Shown piece by piece: positions 11,031 to 21,739 of a stretch of DNA of 64,000 nt; within the stretch, counting starts at the first letter, position 1; each line of letters opens with the position of its first letter. The notes under the pieces are model-generated. The model did no database searches and was not told where the DNA came from. It saw only the letters and a list, made by a program, of their open reading frames with translations. The position numbers were made by a program, and so were the translations under genes. Source of the DNA: Paramormyrops kingsleyae (lineage: Eukaryota; Chordata; Actinopteri; Osteoglossiformes; Mormyridae); assembly GCF_048594095.1 (NCBI RefSeq), contig NC_132821.1, forward strand, positions 34,705,585 through 34,769,584. The letters run 5' to 3'.

Positions 11031-11149
11031 ACTATGATCACTGAACCAAAACAAAACTCTTAATTCTAACAAAAAAAGACATGATGGACAGTAATACAAA
11101 ACCCAGCCATCTCCTACAGGCGCTTACAGTACATAGTGCATGGTGACAG

Positions 11150-11210
11150 CGAGGTGCCAGGAAACAGCAGGTACATCCTGGATGCCGTAGTCCATCGCAG
11201 CACACATACA
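11150..11210 (+). repeat. dispersed-repeat fragment seeding the 20-bp array
   Basis: Reads AGGTACATCCTGGATGCCGT then AGTCCATCGCAGCACACATA, the same segment of the fish repeat that carries the 47-bp array at 24.8 kb and the about 50-bp array at 42.5 kb. The 20-bp array begins directly after it. Confidence 0.65.
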
Positions 11211-11610
11211 GACACCCGGACACACGCGCAGACGCCCGGACACACGCGCAGACGCCCGGACACACGCGCAGACGCCCGGACACGCGCGCAGAGGCCCGGA
11301 CACGCGCGCAGACGCCCGGACACGCGCGCAGAGGCCCGGACACACGCGCAGAGGCCCGGACACACGCGCAGACGCCCGGACACACGCGCAGAGGCCCGGA
11401 CACACGCGCAGACGCCCGGACACACGCGCAGAGGCCCGGACACACGCGCAGAGGCGCGCAGAGGCCCGGACACACGCGCAGAGGCCCGGACACACGCGCA
11501 GACGCCCGGACACACGCGCAGAGGCGCGCAGAGGCCCGGACACACGCGCAGAGGCCCGGACACACGCGCAGACGCCCGGACACACGCGCAGACGCCCGGA
11601 CACACGCGCA
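11211..11610. repeat. 20-bp CpG-rich minisatellite, about 20 units
   Basis: Unit GACGCCCGGACACACGCGCA or its GAGGC variant. Exactly 400 bp: 19 full units plus two 10-bp half units (GAGGCGCGCA at 11451 and 11521) that shift the phase. Each unit has an 11-base alternating purine/pyrimidine stretch (ACACACGCGCA) and three to five CpG. Frames are open on both strands because the unit lacks stops in all frames; no coding role is inferred. Confidence 0.97.
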
Positions 11611-12164
11611 GACACATGTATTACAATGTATTTATTAATACAATATATTATACTCGTTGCCAGTCGAGGCCCTGGTTTTCCAAACAATATCACATTTTAT
11701 AAGGGAGTATAAGCCAGCCACGTTTAGGGAGAAAAAACGTCCAGGCTTTTAAGGAAAAGGCTGATTCGAAATACAGCCAGTGCTCACAGCCAGTGCTGCC
11801 CTGACGGACAAACACCGCAGCGTGTTGCCGCGAGCTCCGCAGCGAATCAGCAGAGTTTCAAAAGGGACGCCAGCACTTGCTGAAAAACACGGACGAGCCA
11901 CAGCAGCCTGGCGGACCTCTAAACTGCATTTCAAAGTCACCGCAGACGCCTGATTATTTAGTCTGTGTAACATCTGTAAAGTCTCCCTCGGCTACACTCT
12001 GCCGCAGGATCCTGCCAACGTGCCTCTGGTCTGGAGAAGCCCCTTTCGAGGAAAATGCGAATGGCCTTCCTGGAAATGCATGGTAGGGGGTCTCCCTGGA
12101 GACGCCACGTGGATTTGCAGGAGGGATTAATCCAGAGTGATTACCGTGCCCAATGCGACCATGC
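11611..12164. other. unique tract, moderately CpG-rich
   Basis: Sequence around 11790-11900 has several CpG and no repeat. No exon or domain recognised. Confidence 0.5.
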
Positions 12165-12515
12165 ATCGGAAATACACACACACACACACACACACACCTG
12201 TACTCATATCTTTGTGGGGACTGTCCATTCATTTCTATGGGCAAATCCCTAATCCCAGCCATGACAACCCTAACCCCTACCCAGTCCTAACCATGAGTAA
12301 CCAAACAAAATACAAGACTTTTGACATTTTTAGTTTTTTGATTGCAGTCATAGATTTTTATTAAATTGCGTTTCCCCTTGTGGGGACTGAAATAATGGTC
12401 CCCACAACATCAAAATAACAGGTTTTTATCACATTGTGGGGACATTGGGGGGAATTTGGTCCCCACAATGCAATGAAGGTACAGTAATGTATATCTGACC
12501 CCCCCACACACACAA
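12165..12515 (-). repeat. TGGGGAC-type dispersed repeat with CA ends
   Basis: Contains, on the minus strand, CCCACAATGTGATAAAAACC, TTTTGATGTTGTGGGGACC, GGTTACTCATGGTTAGGAC and CCATAGAAATGAATGGACAG, in that order, and is bounded by CA microsatellites (12175-12198 and near 12505). The same ordered blocks recur at 18.5-19.1, 34.7 and 36 kb. A common teleost repeat; class and name are not asserted. Confidence 0.75.
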
Positions 12516-12890
12516 TCGTGACTGCACAAATTCTATCCATGATTAGGCCACTGGCGAGTGTTGATGATGTCATTTTTTGCCAGCATTCAGGGGTAACTTA
12601 AATAACTAATAGAATAAACCCGTTAAACTCCACACAAAGGAGATGCCTTCCTTTCGGTGTTGAGGCATGCAGACTTTACTCTTCCTGTGCTAGAAATGTA
12701 TCTTTAGCCAGGGAATTTAACATTTACATAGGCTTGCTTGGCTGGCTGTAGTCCTATAACCCAAATCAACTTGTATTTTCCCCCTTTGATTTATTTTTTT
12801 TTAATGAATTTCGTTTGAGCACTGAAGCGGATCAGGGCTCCACCCCCAGGGACCTATAGGGAAGTCAGGCTGAGTCTATGCTTTTTAATC
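12516..12890. other. unique tract, no gene seen
   Basis: No exon or repeat recognised. It leads into the CpG-rich segment. Confidence 0.5.
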
Positions 12891-13290
12891 AGAGTGATGC
12901 CCAGCAGAGATTACAGCAAGCGCATCTGCATTAATTACCGCAAAGGCGCACGGCAAAGGCGCACCGAAGTCCTAACCGTGAAAGTGCGTGTTGTAGCTGT
13001 TTCGCGTTTTGTTTGGGGTATTGATCGTCACCGAATGTATCACTTGCCTGCGGATACGAGTCCCGATGGTGAGCGGGATAAACGGCACTTCGAAGCGGTG
13101 CGGACCAGTACAAAGACGCGAGTGCGATTGCGGGCGATAAGAAAGAGGCATCGCCGTGACATCCAGCTGTCAGCCGGATGGTTAAAGGGAGACGCGGAAA
13201 AACATCAGGACAGGCTGGAAATCACAAGACAGAGTAAAGAGAGGCGGCCGCGCCTCGGCGGAGCTGAAATACTTTTCACTTTCATTTAAC
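12891..13290 (+). other. CpG-rich segment with an open frame
   Basis: About three dozen CpG in 400 bp by eye, far above the surroundings, without tandem periodicity. A frame from the ATG at 12897 stays open to 13289 (about 130 residues, arginine/lysine-rich) but shows no domain, signal peptide or membrane segment. A near-palindrome GAGGCGGCCGCGCCTC lies near 13240. It could be a CpG-island promoter, an unmethylated regulatory element, or chance. No splice-supported gene is claimed. Confidence 0.4.
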
Positions 13291-14039
13291 TATTATCTTT
13301 TTTTAATGATTACACTTAAAACTGCTGTCGGGTTCTTGCTGCGTGATGGAAACAACTGCAACCTTTGCATTTTAACACGCAGAAAACATCCTTTTAAATC
13401 GCCCCTTTTGGGAGGTTTGTTATCGCACATTAAATTGCCTTTAGCTAACTTCGTGTTCTGCGGTGAATTGCAAAACTCCACCATTAGGATATATTTATTA
13501 AACTATAAATTTCTTAACGTTTGAAAAGCTCCCCCCACACACACCCCCGACAGCGTAACCCACAGCCCGGCCCCAAACCCCTCATCTCTACGCTGAATGC
13601 TGGAAACAGATTTTTATCAGCGAGGACATTAGAGCCGCGGTACAGGGAAGCAGACAGTGATTATTTACTGCAGGGGCTGCGCTGCTGTCTCGGTGTTTCT
13701 CGAAGATTTATGCAGGTAATGACAGTTAAAACGGCGCCTTGGGTCAATGAGTCAACAGCCGCAACATGTTTGTCATTATGATGATGAAGATGATTATTGC
13801 TTCTCAGCAGACATATTTATCTACAGATTACATTTCGTCATGTTTATAGAGTATTATTATCAAGCCATTCAGTGGGTTAAGGGTACAGTAGCAAAAGTGT
13901 TTGGGCTGGGAGTCACGGGACCACACTCCTAAGGTTTAGGAATCACCTCACATCTCACTTTCTGATTTTATCTGGCAAGACAAAGCCCTCTGGCAGGCAA
14001 TCATCCATGGGGCATTTCTGACCCCTGCGGAAAAAAAAC
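13291..14039. other. unique tract, no gene seen
   Basis: Includes a sequence that would serve as a splice donor (GCAG followed by GTAATG near 13711), but no exon can be supported. Part around 13610-13720 is moderately CpG-rich. Confidence 0.45.
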
Positions 14040-14200
14040 AGCACAGACCAGTATGATTTCCATGCTGGTCAGTGCTGTGTTGGTGCTGGTCTGCCCGCAC
14101 GTGAAACTGGTCCACCAGCAATATTTCATTAATCATGCTGGTCCAAAATGTATATTGGTCCACCAGCACCCATGTATATTGCTGGTCATGCTGTCATTTT
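14040..14200. repeat. ATGCTGGT-type dispersed repeat
   Basis: Several alternating direct and inverted copies of ATGCTGGT, ACCAGCA and TGGTCCACCAGCA within 160 bp, the style of a common teleost repeat with internal hairpins. Edges are uncertain. Confidence 0.6.
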
Positions 14201-14465
14201 AAACATATCTTCGCTCAGATATTGTTTATATGATTCAGTTTACTGTGACTTTCGCTCACATGCACACACATTTCAGTAAGACTACAGCTGCAACTAATGA
14301 CTATTTTTCTATCAATTAATCTATTTTACCGATTGGTCAGTTAATATAAATGACTAATTCTTCTTGCGAAAATCAAAATGACTGTTTCATTTAACTTAAT
14401 GTTATTTTGACAACAACAAGCTTTATGTTGTTGCAGGGCATTATATAGCACACTGAAAGTAAAGC
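14201..14465. other. unique spacer
   Basis: AT-rich, no feature recognised. Confidence 0.5.
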
Positions 14466-15357
14466 TGCCAAGGGCACTCCAGTCCGGACAAACGGGAAAG
14501 CCAAGGGCACTCCAGTCCAGGTAAATGGGAAAGCCAAGTGCACTAAAGTCTGAAACGGGAAGGGCAAGGACACTTCAGTTTGGGTAAACGGGAAAGCCAA
14601 GGGCACTCCAGTCCAGGTAAATGGGAAAGCCAAGTGCACTAAAGTCTGAAATGGGAAGGGCAAGGGCACTTCAGTCCGGGTAAACGGGAAAGCCAAGGGC
14701 ACTAAAGTCCAAAACGGGAAGGGCAAGGGTACTCCAGTTCGGGTAAACGGGAAAGCCAAAGGCACTCCAGTCCGGGTAAACGGGAAAGCCAAGAGCACTC
14801 CAGTCCGGGTAAACGGGAGGGGTAAGGGCACTCCAGTGCGGGTAAACGGGAAAGCCAAGGGCACTCCAGTCCGGATAAACGGGAAAGCCAGGGCACTCCA
14901 GTCCGGATAAACGGGAAAGCCAAGGGCACTACAGTCCGGGTAAACGGGAAAGCCAAAGGCACTCCAGTCCGGGTAAACGGGAATGCCAAAGGCACTCCAG
15001 TCCGGGTAAATGGGAAAACCAAGGGCACTCCAGTCCGGGTAAATGGGAAAGCCAAGGGCACTCCAGTCCGGATAAACGGGAAAGCCAAGGGCACTCCAGT
15101 CCGGATAAACGGGAAAGCCAAGGGCACTACAGTCCGGGTAAACGGGAAAGCCAAAGGCACTCCAGTCCGGGTAAACGGGAATGCAAAAGGCACTCCAGTC
15201 CGGGTAAATGGGAAAGCCAAGGGCACTCCAGTCCGGGTAAACGGGAAAGCCAAAGGCACTCCAGTCCGGGTAAATGGGAAAGCCAAGGGCACTCCACCCG
15301 GGTACACGGGAAAGCCAAAGAAACTCCAGTCTGGATAAATGGGAAAGGCCAAGAGAG
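14466..15357. repeat. 33-bp minisatellite, about 27 units
   Basis: Units resemble GGGTAAACGGGAAAGCCAAG followed by GGCACTCCAGTCC. Two variant-rich units (near 14545 and 14645) replace the middle with GTCTGAAACGGGAAGGGCAAG. The marker ACTACAGTCC recurs 198 bp apart (14928 and 15126), exactly six units. Since 33 is divisible by 3, minus-strand frames of over 270 codons with an 11-residue repeat are open; these are not credited as genes. Confidence 0.96.
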
Positions 15358-15669
15358 CCGACTGGATGCAAAATTCACCATGGTGCAGGGATCCTGGGTG
15401 AAAGAACTCAACAGAAATAGCCAGTAGACTTGGGACTGTTAATGAGAGGCTCAAGAGACAAAGTAAAAATGTAAAGAGATGAGATAGAGAATGCATCTTG
15501 TCCATCTTGTGATGGGAAACTCTCATCCAATCACATTCATGTTTAAGATGCTTTAACCAATCTGAGAAGAGAAAATCTAGGTTAACACCAGGTGATCTGG
15601 CTCAGGGCCTTCAGGTAAAGGAATGTGTTAACAGATGTGACTTAACTTGCTGACTGGTACAGAGACACA
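15358..15669. other. unique spacer
   Basis: Separates the 33-bp and 14-bp arrays. No feature recognised. Confidence 0.5.
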
Positions 15670-16458
15670 TAGCTCTCTGCTCGTAGCCCTTTGCTCATAG
15701 CCCTTTGCTCAAAGCTCTCTGCCCATAGCTCTATGCTCATAGTTATTTGCTCATAGCCCTCTGCTCATAGCCCTTTGCCCGTAGCCCTCTTCTCATAGCT
15801 CTTTGCTCATAGCTCTTTGCTCATAGCTCTCTGCTCATAGCTCTTTGCTCATAGCTCTTTGCTCATAGCCCTCTGCTCATAGCTATTTGGTCATAGCTCT
15901 TTGCCCATAGCTCTCTGCTCATAGTTCTTTGCTCATAGCCCTCTGCTCATAGCCCTCTGCTCATAGTTCTTTGCTCATAGCCCTTTGCTCATAGCCCTCT
16001 GCTAATAGCCCTCTGCTCATAATTCTTTGCTCATAGCCCTCTGCTCATAGCCCTCTGCTTGCAGCTCTCTGCTCGTAGCCCTCTGCTCATAGTTCTTTGC
16101 TCATAGCCCTTTGCTCATAGCCCTCTGCTCATAATTCTTTGCTCATAGCCCTCTGCTTGCAGCTCTCTGCTCGTAGCCCTTTGCTCATAGCTCTCTGCTC
16201 ATAGCCCTCTGCTCATAGTTGTTTGCTCATAGCCCTTTGCTCATAGCCCTCTGCTCATAATTCTTTGCTCATAGCCCTCTGCTCATAGCCCTCTGCTTGT
16301 AGCTCTCTGCTCGTAGCCCTCTGCTTGCAGCCCTTTGCTCATAGCTCTCTGCTCATAGTTCTTTGCTCATAGCCCTTTGCTCATAGCCCTCTGCTCATAG
16401 CCCTCTGCTTGCCCTTTGCTCATACTGTAGCTCTCTGCTCATAGCGCTTTGCTCGTAG
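15670..16458. repeat. 14-bp minisatellite, about 56 units
   Basis: Unit close to AGCCCTCTGCTCAT, with a C/T variant at positions 4 and 7 and frequent AGTTCTTTGCTCAT. The CTGCTTGCAG variant occurs 98 bp apart (about 16055 and 16153, seven units), showing block duplication. Pyrimidine-rich on the plus strand. Confidence 0.96.
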
Positions 16459-17835
16459 TGCAGCTAGTGTGCTCTGCACAGTGATGGATTTTAAATGGCA
16501 CTCATGCTAATCAGGCAGCGGCTCATGTTGTCGTGTTGGAAATTGAAAGAGCGTTATAGTCCAATAAAAGGCCGTGCCGTTGTTATGTTCATAACGAGTC
16601 GCCTGACTGCCCATAATAGAAATCAACATGATAACTTTTTCCTAATGAGTGATAGGCTGAATCTAAATGACCTCAACCACCAAATTTTGTCACACTGTTA
16701 GCAAAGATCACTTATTTATAGCATATATGTCTCGACTGCACACTTGATGTGGACAGGATATTTTTGGATATATAAAAGGACTGTGGAGGTGTAAATCTAT
16801 TTTAAATGCCTCAAATTGGACTCTGCATGTTGCCAAATGCTGAGAGAGTACAAGACTTCATGTAGGCCTAAGTGTAGCAAAAAATATATAAGTAAAGAAT
16901 AAACCAAGTAATATTTTAGAAAATGGAGACATGTTCAATAAGGTGTGACTAACATTCCCAGTACTGTGAAGTACTGAAGTGATTATTTATGTATTTATTC
17001 ATCATTTATTTTACGCTTTGAAGTCACTAATACAGAGACTTAAATAGAGCACAGTGGAATCCATCAGCTTTAAACAATTCCCATTGAATATCAGACTCAG
17101 ATTTTTCATGTTTCTGTATTTCTTCAGCACCAAATTCCAGGTGGGTCCATATCTGTAACCGTTACACGGTCCCAGGTTGAGCCCAAATGCTCCCGGACTG
17201 TTCAGAGTGCATAACACAAAGCCCGTTCTGTCAAAGTGCTCTCCAGGACCTTTCTGGAGAATTCCGGCCTTTCAAAGCTTCACAGTTATTGCCCGGAGGC
17301 TGACAGCACTCACAGGATTTAAGTGCCACCTCCTTCAACAACAAATGCAGCATTTTTCAGCCCCCCATTCTACATCCCTCGCTCTTACGGTGTTTATTAT
17401 TACTTATGCCACAGCGTGTTTGAATTCTGAACTATGATTGGTCAGACGTGTGTTCATTAACATTCTATGACCACACGTGTATTTCCAGTCAGGTGAATCT
17501 CAGTAGTAGATCAATGCACTATAATAATCTTTCATTAACTGATGGTTAATGAATGACAGGAGGACGTGATCACCCTCCAGGGCATTTTACCTGGTAAATA
17601 GCATCTGTAGCTCTGAGTTTAAACATGTTTAATGCCTGACTTGTCGTGCACTAACCCCTATATGTGACACAGCTTGGTATTTTGTTCAAACTTAGCATCT
17701 TGGAGTTTGGTGAGTGAGACCTTCCACTGTGGCCCTCTGACGGACAATAGAGTATAGAAAGAACGGGCTTCGCTCCTGAGAATATTAGAGGGTTTCACAG
17801 TGCTGACAACAAAGAAGACTCAAAATAACAGGTTG
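16459..17835. other. unique tract, no gene seen
   Basis: A strong TATA-box-like match TATATAAAAGGA lies at about 16769-16780, but nothing downstream looks like an exon, so it is only noted. No repeats recognised. Confidence 0.5.
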
Positions 17836-17942
17836 CACTTTGCTTAATTTTATTTGATTTATTTCAATGCCGAGCGTTCCAGGATCTGCCGCGGTTTTTG
17901 TGCGGTGACGTTCAATTAAATAAAATAACATTAAGCAAAGTG
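17836..17942. repeat. small inverted repeat (possible MITE or hairpin)
   Basis: Left arm CACTTTGCTTAATTTTATTT and right arm, as complement, CACTTTGCTTAATGTTATTT (19 of 20). The arms continue with lower identity around a GC-richer centre. Total 107 bp. No clear target duplication. Confidence 0.7.
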
Positions 17943-18270
17943 TGACTTGTCTTTGCTCTCCTATGACAGACAAGAAATTATATCTGCAACTCAGTCTCGG
18001 GTCAAAGATCCACAGGTTTTAAGATTTTCATGGTTGGGATGGATATTAATCTTGGTTATTATCTGTGTTATTATCTGGAATCAGAGAAAGTTACTTTCTC
18101 AGCTGATTCTCTCATCCAGAAGGAGTTACAGAAGGGAGAACATTCAGCGTGCATGAATCAGACTCCCTCGACAGCAACTCATAATGGTCTTTTGTTAATG
18201 CTTTTCTTGGGTTTTAAAATTAAAGCTGTAAAGAAATAAATGAGTGATCATTCAAGGTTAAAAAAAAAAA
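17943..18270 (+). other. unique segment ending in AATAAA and an A-run
   Basis: A frame at 17947-18156 encodes 69 residues with one hydrophobic stretch (WLGWILILVIICVIIW). Downstream, AATAAA at about 18235 is followed 20-odd bases later by ten A residues and CAACAACAA. This resembles the 3' end of a retroposed transcript or a real poly(A) site, but no parent gene is recognised. Confidence 0.3.
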
Positions 18271-18479
18271 CAACAACAATGCGTCTTTGCTAAGGGTTTC
18301 TATTTTAGTTGTAATTTTTGTATTTGAAGCAGGATGGAACATGACATTATGGGTTTAAAATGAATAGTTATTGAATTATTTAGAGTTTTTAAGCACAAGC
18401 ATATGCCCACATTTGTTGTCTTTCTTAAAATATTTTAATGCATGTCAAGATATATGTCATATACAGTATATTAGAATAA

Positions 18480-19135
18480 TGTGTGTGTGTGTGTGTGAAT
18501 TAGGTTTATATTACATTGTGGGGACCAAAAACCTGCTTTTATGTTGTGGGGTTTTTTTCAGGTCCCCACAAGTACAGTATGTGTGGGGAATTTAAAACTC
18601 CTGTAAAGACTCTGGAGTCTAGGTTGTCTGTATGTAAATGTATAATCTGATTATGTTTTTGTAATATTATGTAAGACTCTGCACTAACACTGTGTTGCTG
18701 CTACCTTGGCCAGGTCCCCCTTGCAAAAGAGATCTGTGATCTCAGTGGGACAAACCTGAATAAATAAAGGTTAAATAAAAATAAAATGTGTGAATGCAAT
18801 CAAAAAAGTAAAAATGGGAAAAGTCTCGTATTTTGTTTGGTTGCTCATGGTTAAGGTTATGGCTGGGTAGGGATTAAGGTCGTCATGTTGTAATAAGAGA
18901 TTTCCCCCATAGAAATCAATGGAGACTCCCCATAAAGATGTATTTACAAACCTCTGTGTAAATCTGTGACTGCGATCAAAACTAATAAAGCCAAAAGTAT
19001 TTAGTTTAGTTACTCTTAAGGATAGGGCTGGGTGGGGGTTAAGGTTGTCATTGCTGGGATTAGGGTTTTGCCCATAGAAATGAATGGAGAGTCCCCACAA
19101 AGATATGAATACAAACACGTGTGTATGTACATGTG
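18480..19135 (+). repeat. TGGGGAC-type repeat with duplicated 3' half and an insertion
   Basis: Starts with a TG run (18480) and ACATTGTGGGGACCAAAAAC. After an inserted LINE-tail segment it resumes with CAATCAAAAAAGTAAAAATG and CCATAGAAATCAATGGAGAC. A second, better-conserved copy of this 3' half follows (about 18955-19115), ending CCCACAAAGATATGAATACA and a TG-rich stretch. Confidence 0.75.
18600..18785 (+). mobile_element. LINE/SINE 3' tail fragment
   Basis: Ends ACCTTGGCCAGGTCCCCCTT, then GATCTCAGTGGGACAAACCT and GAATAAATAAAGGTTAAATA, a tail widely dispersed in teleosts. It interrupts the TGGGGAC repeat. The same tail is found on the minus strand at 58968-59062 and weakly at 32430-32478. 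Confidence 0.7.
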
Positions 19136-19204
19136 TGCATGCATCTTGCATGTTCTCCCATGTTCCTGCAGGTATGCTTCAGGTCCCATAAGCTGGCCTC
19201 TCTA

Positions 19205-19325
19205 AAGCATACATAGTGTCAGTATGTATGTGTGCCCCCCAGGGTGTCCCCCGCTTCGAACCCTGTGCTCCCCCAGCTGCCGGGCTCACCATGACTGCAT
19301 AAGCACCTGGAAGACAGATGAATTC
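19205..19325 (-). repeat. dispersed-repeat fragment
   Basis: CCAGGGTGTCCCCCGCTTCG, GAACCCTGTGCTCCC and later ATGACTGCATAAGCACCTGG match, in reversed orientation, the repeat present at 24731-26478. Confidence 0.6.
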
Positions 19326-21460
19326 TATTTTATACTAATGCTGCGTATAACTGTTTGCTGGGTGTATTTATATGTGAATGTCGTTTGAGAGACGTTCTGT
19401 AGTAAGGGACTAGATGGGGAGAGGAAAGGCAAAGCAAAAACAACAGACGTCAAGAATTAATATTTGTTGAGAGGTTAAATGAACACCTGTGAAGTGTAAC
19501 TGTCAGGTGAGTAACGCGTGTCACGCTCCGGGATGTGCTGTGGATCACCTTGCTGTGGGACAAAGAGGTACCACAGAGTCAGTCAGGGAATCGTGCAATT
19601 CCGAAACCACTTTCATTAATTAAACTTCTAGTTCAGACCTGGATCCTTGGATCCCAGCTTTAATGAGACGAGTTTTCCAGCAGACGACTGTCCGATTAGT
19701 GTGATATCCCGCATGTCCGCGTAATCCCGCTATTTAGGCACCAGCGATTGATTTGACAAATTAGGTGTTATTCTCCTGATTAGTGCTCTTTAGGTCCAGC
19801 CAGAAACAGGACTAAATGTATGGGGTCAGTTCTGGCTGTCCAGCAGGGTTACCTGTTCTGTAGAGCATGGCAGGATTTCAAAGGAAGACCTGATCTGTTT
19901 TTTATGGGTATGGAAAAATGTCTAATCAGCTCAAATGAAGCATAGCAGATAAATAAATAATGAGTCCTTTGAGGTGGGGGGAGTAATCAGTGTAATTTGC
20001 TGATTTTGGTGAAACAGCAGCATTAACTTCTGCCCCATAGGACTGAAGATAACCCATACACTAACCTCTGCGTGAGCTTCCAAAAACAGATCCCTTACCG
20101 ACTCTGCAAGGCCTCGACTCCGGCAAATCCACCGCGGTGCAAAGACCCGGCTCTGGACCCCACGATTGGATGTAACTGGCAAAGAAAGCTGGATCCCGGA
20201 AAGCTGCAGAAGATGTTCCCGAGTTGGATCAGGCACCTCAGATGGGTCGCAGCCCTTAGCAAAACTGCCCCCAGCTCAGGCTTCAGGAGAACTTTCCGGA
20301 GAAGTGACCTAGCTAAATGAGGTTGGGCGCAACCTCAGCTCAGACGATCTGTTCGCTTGCATGAACGCCGGTCCCTATCTCAGCGTCGTACCACACACCC
20401 CCTCTGCCTATTAGCTCCAGCAGGGCACCACTGCCTCCCACTCGTAATTAACCGCTGGAGAGACAGGCGTAGGAAGCTCAGGTTACAGGGTAATAGGTCT
20501 ACTGGGCTCAATCAACCCTTCAACTAAACACTGTATTCTGCATAAAACTGTTGTAGTAAACACATTTGCAGAATCCCCTGGGATGCCCTTAATCAGGCTG
20601 CCAGACTGCTAGGCTGTGGAGCCTTAAAATATGAAAACAGGAACACGCGATGTCCTCTAGCTGCTGGGGAGCTTCTCCAGCACAGCATGAGCACTGCCTG
20701 GATGGCCAGAGTACGGCCAGGTGCAGTCGCCCTAAAACAGGCAGGACCAGGCTTCACAGTGCCCGGAGCGTGGGGTGCATTTGGGGGCTGCGTCAGACAG
20801 TCAGATCTCCGACTGTAAGCTGTTCTAGACGCAAGGCCGCTGCTTCTCAGGTAATTTTTAGCGGAGGGTTTGTGGAATTGTGTGTTTGTATATCAATTTA
20901 ATAATAGCAGCCTTGTGATAAGATCTACCTTTTCCCCACTAGGAGCTATAGCGATAGCAGCATTTATAAGCAGTTATCACGCAGTGCTGAGATTTAACAG
21001 ATTATTATCAGTATTATTTATTGCCATTTGTTCAAATTAGAAATATAAATAAATCAAAATGCAAGTAGATCATTTATCTTTATTGTCATTAATGGCAATT
21101 AAGATTTCTTACTCAAAACATATGATGCAATGTTTCCCTGCTATTGTAGAGACAAACCTTTGTAATTACTGTAAGTTGGGCTTAGAGTTTTTTTTTTTTT
21201 GTGGACTTATTTTCTCATCAGTGTTATTTTCTATGCAAGATTATTTTAGATGCTTGCCAGTTTAAATTTTCCCAAGTATAAATATATTTGTCCAGAATGC
21301 AAACAGACCATAATCAATCTTTAACATGACATTCGGCACACTGACATCTGTTACAAACATTGACGTAACAGATGTTGATGCTTTGGGCAAATTAAACTCG
21401 ATGTAAAAGATTTCTAGCACCTCAAAAACATTTCCATAGAATCAGTAGTTGTGTCTCTCT
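19326..21460. other. unique tract, no gene seen
   Basis: About 2.1 kb. The part at 20080-20460 is somewhat GC-rich. Short open frames there (for example 20072-20320 and 20650-20901) have no recognisable domain. No array or transposon end recognised. Confidence 0.45.
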
Positions 21461-21739
21461 GTCTGTGATGTTAGTGTGAAATCTGTGCGTGCGCCTGTGC
21501 AGGGAGAGACCTCTGTCAGGACCAGGCTCCGTCTGTGATGTTAGTGTGAAAGCTGTGCGTGCGCCTGTGCAGGGAGAGACCTCTGTCAGGACCAGGCTCC
21601 GTCTGTGATGTTAGTGTGAAAGCTGTGCGTGCGCCTGTGCAGGGAGAGACCTCTGTCAGGACCAGGCTCCGTCTGTGATGTTAGTGTGAAAGCTGTGCGT
21701 GCGCCTGTGCAGGGAGAGACCTCTGTCAGGACCAGGCTA
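21461..21739. repeat. 70-bp tandem repeat, 4 near-identical units
   Basis: Units begin GTCTGTGATGTTAGTGTGAA at 21461, 21531, 21601 and 21671. The first differs from the rest at one base (AATCTG versus AAGCTG); the last diverges only at its final bases. Confidence 0.97.

Noticed and set aside
11038..11702. Cysteine/arginine-rich frames over the 20-bp array
   Set aside because: The unit has no stop in any frame on either strand; frames end as soon as the array ends.
14391..15526. Minus-strand frames of up to 326 codons with 11-residue repeats
   Set aside because: Follow from the 33-bp period; several overlapping frames are equally open.
15670..16458. CRISPR-like direct repeats
   Set aside because: Repeats are contiguous without unique spacers, and the sequence is vertebrate; the same holds for all arrays in the window.
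16769..16780. TATA-box promoter
   Set aside because: Good TATATAAAAG match, but no start element, exon or open frame follows; such matches are expected by chance in AT-rich DNA.
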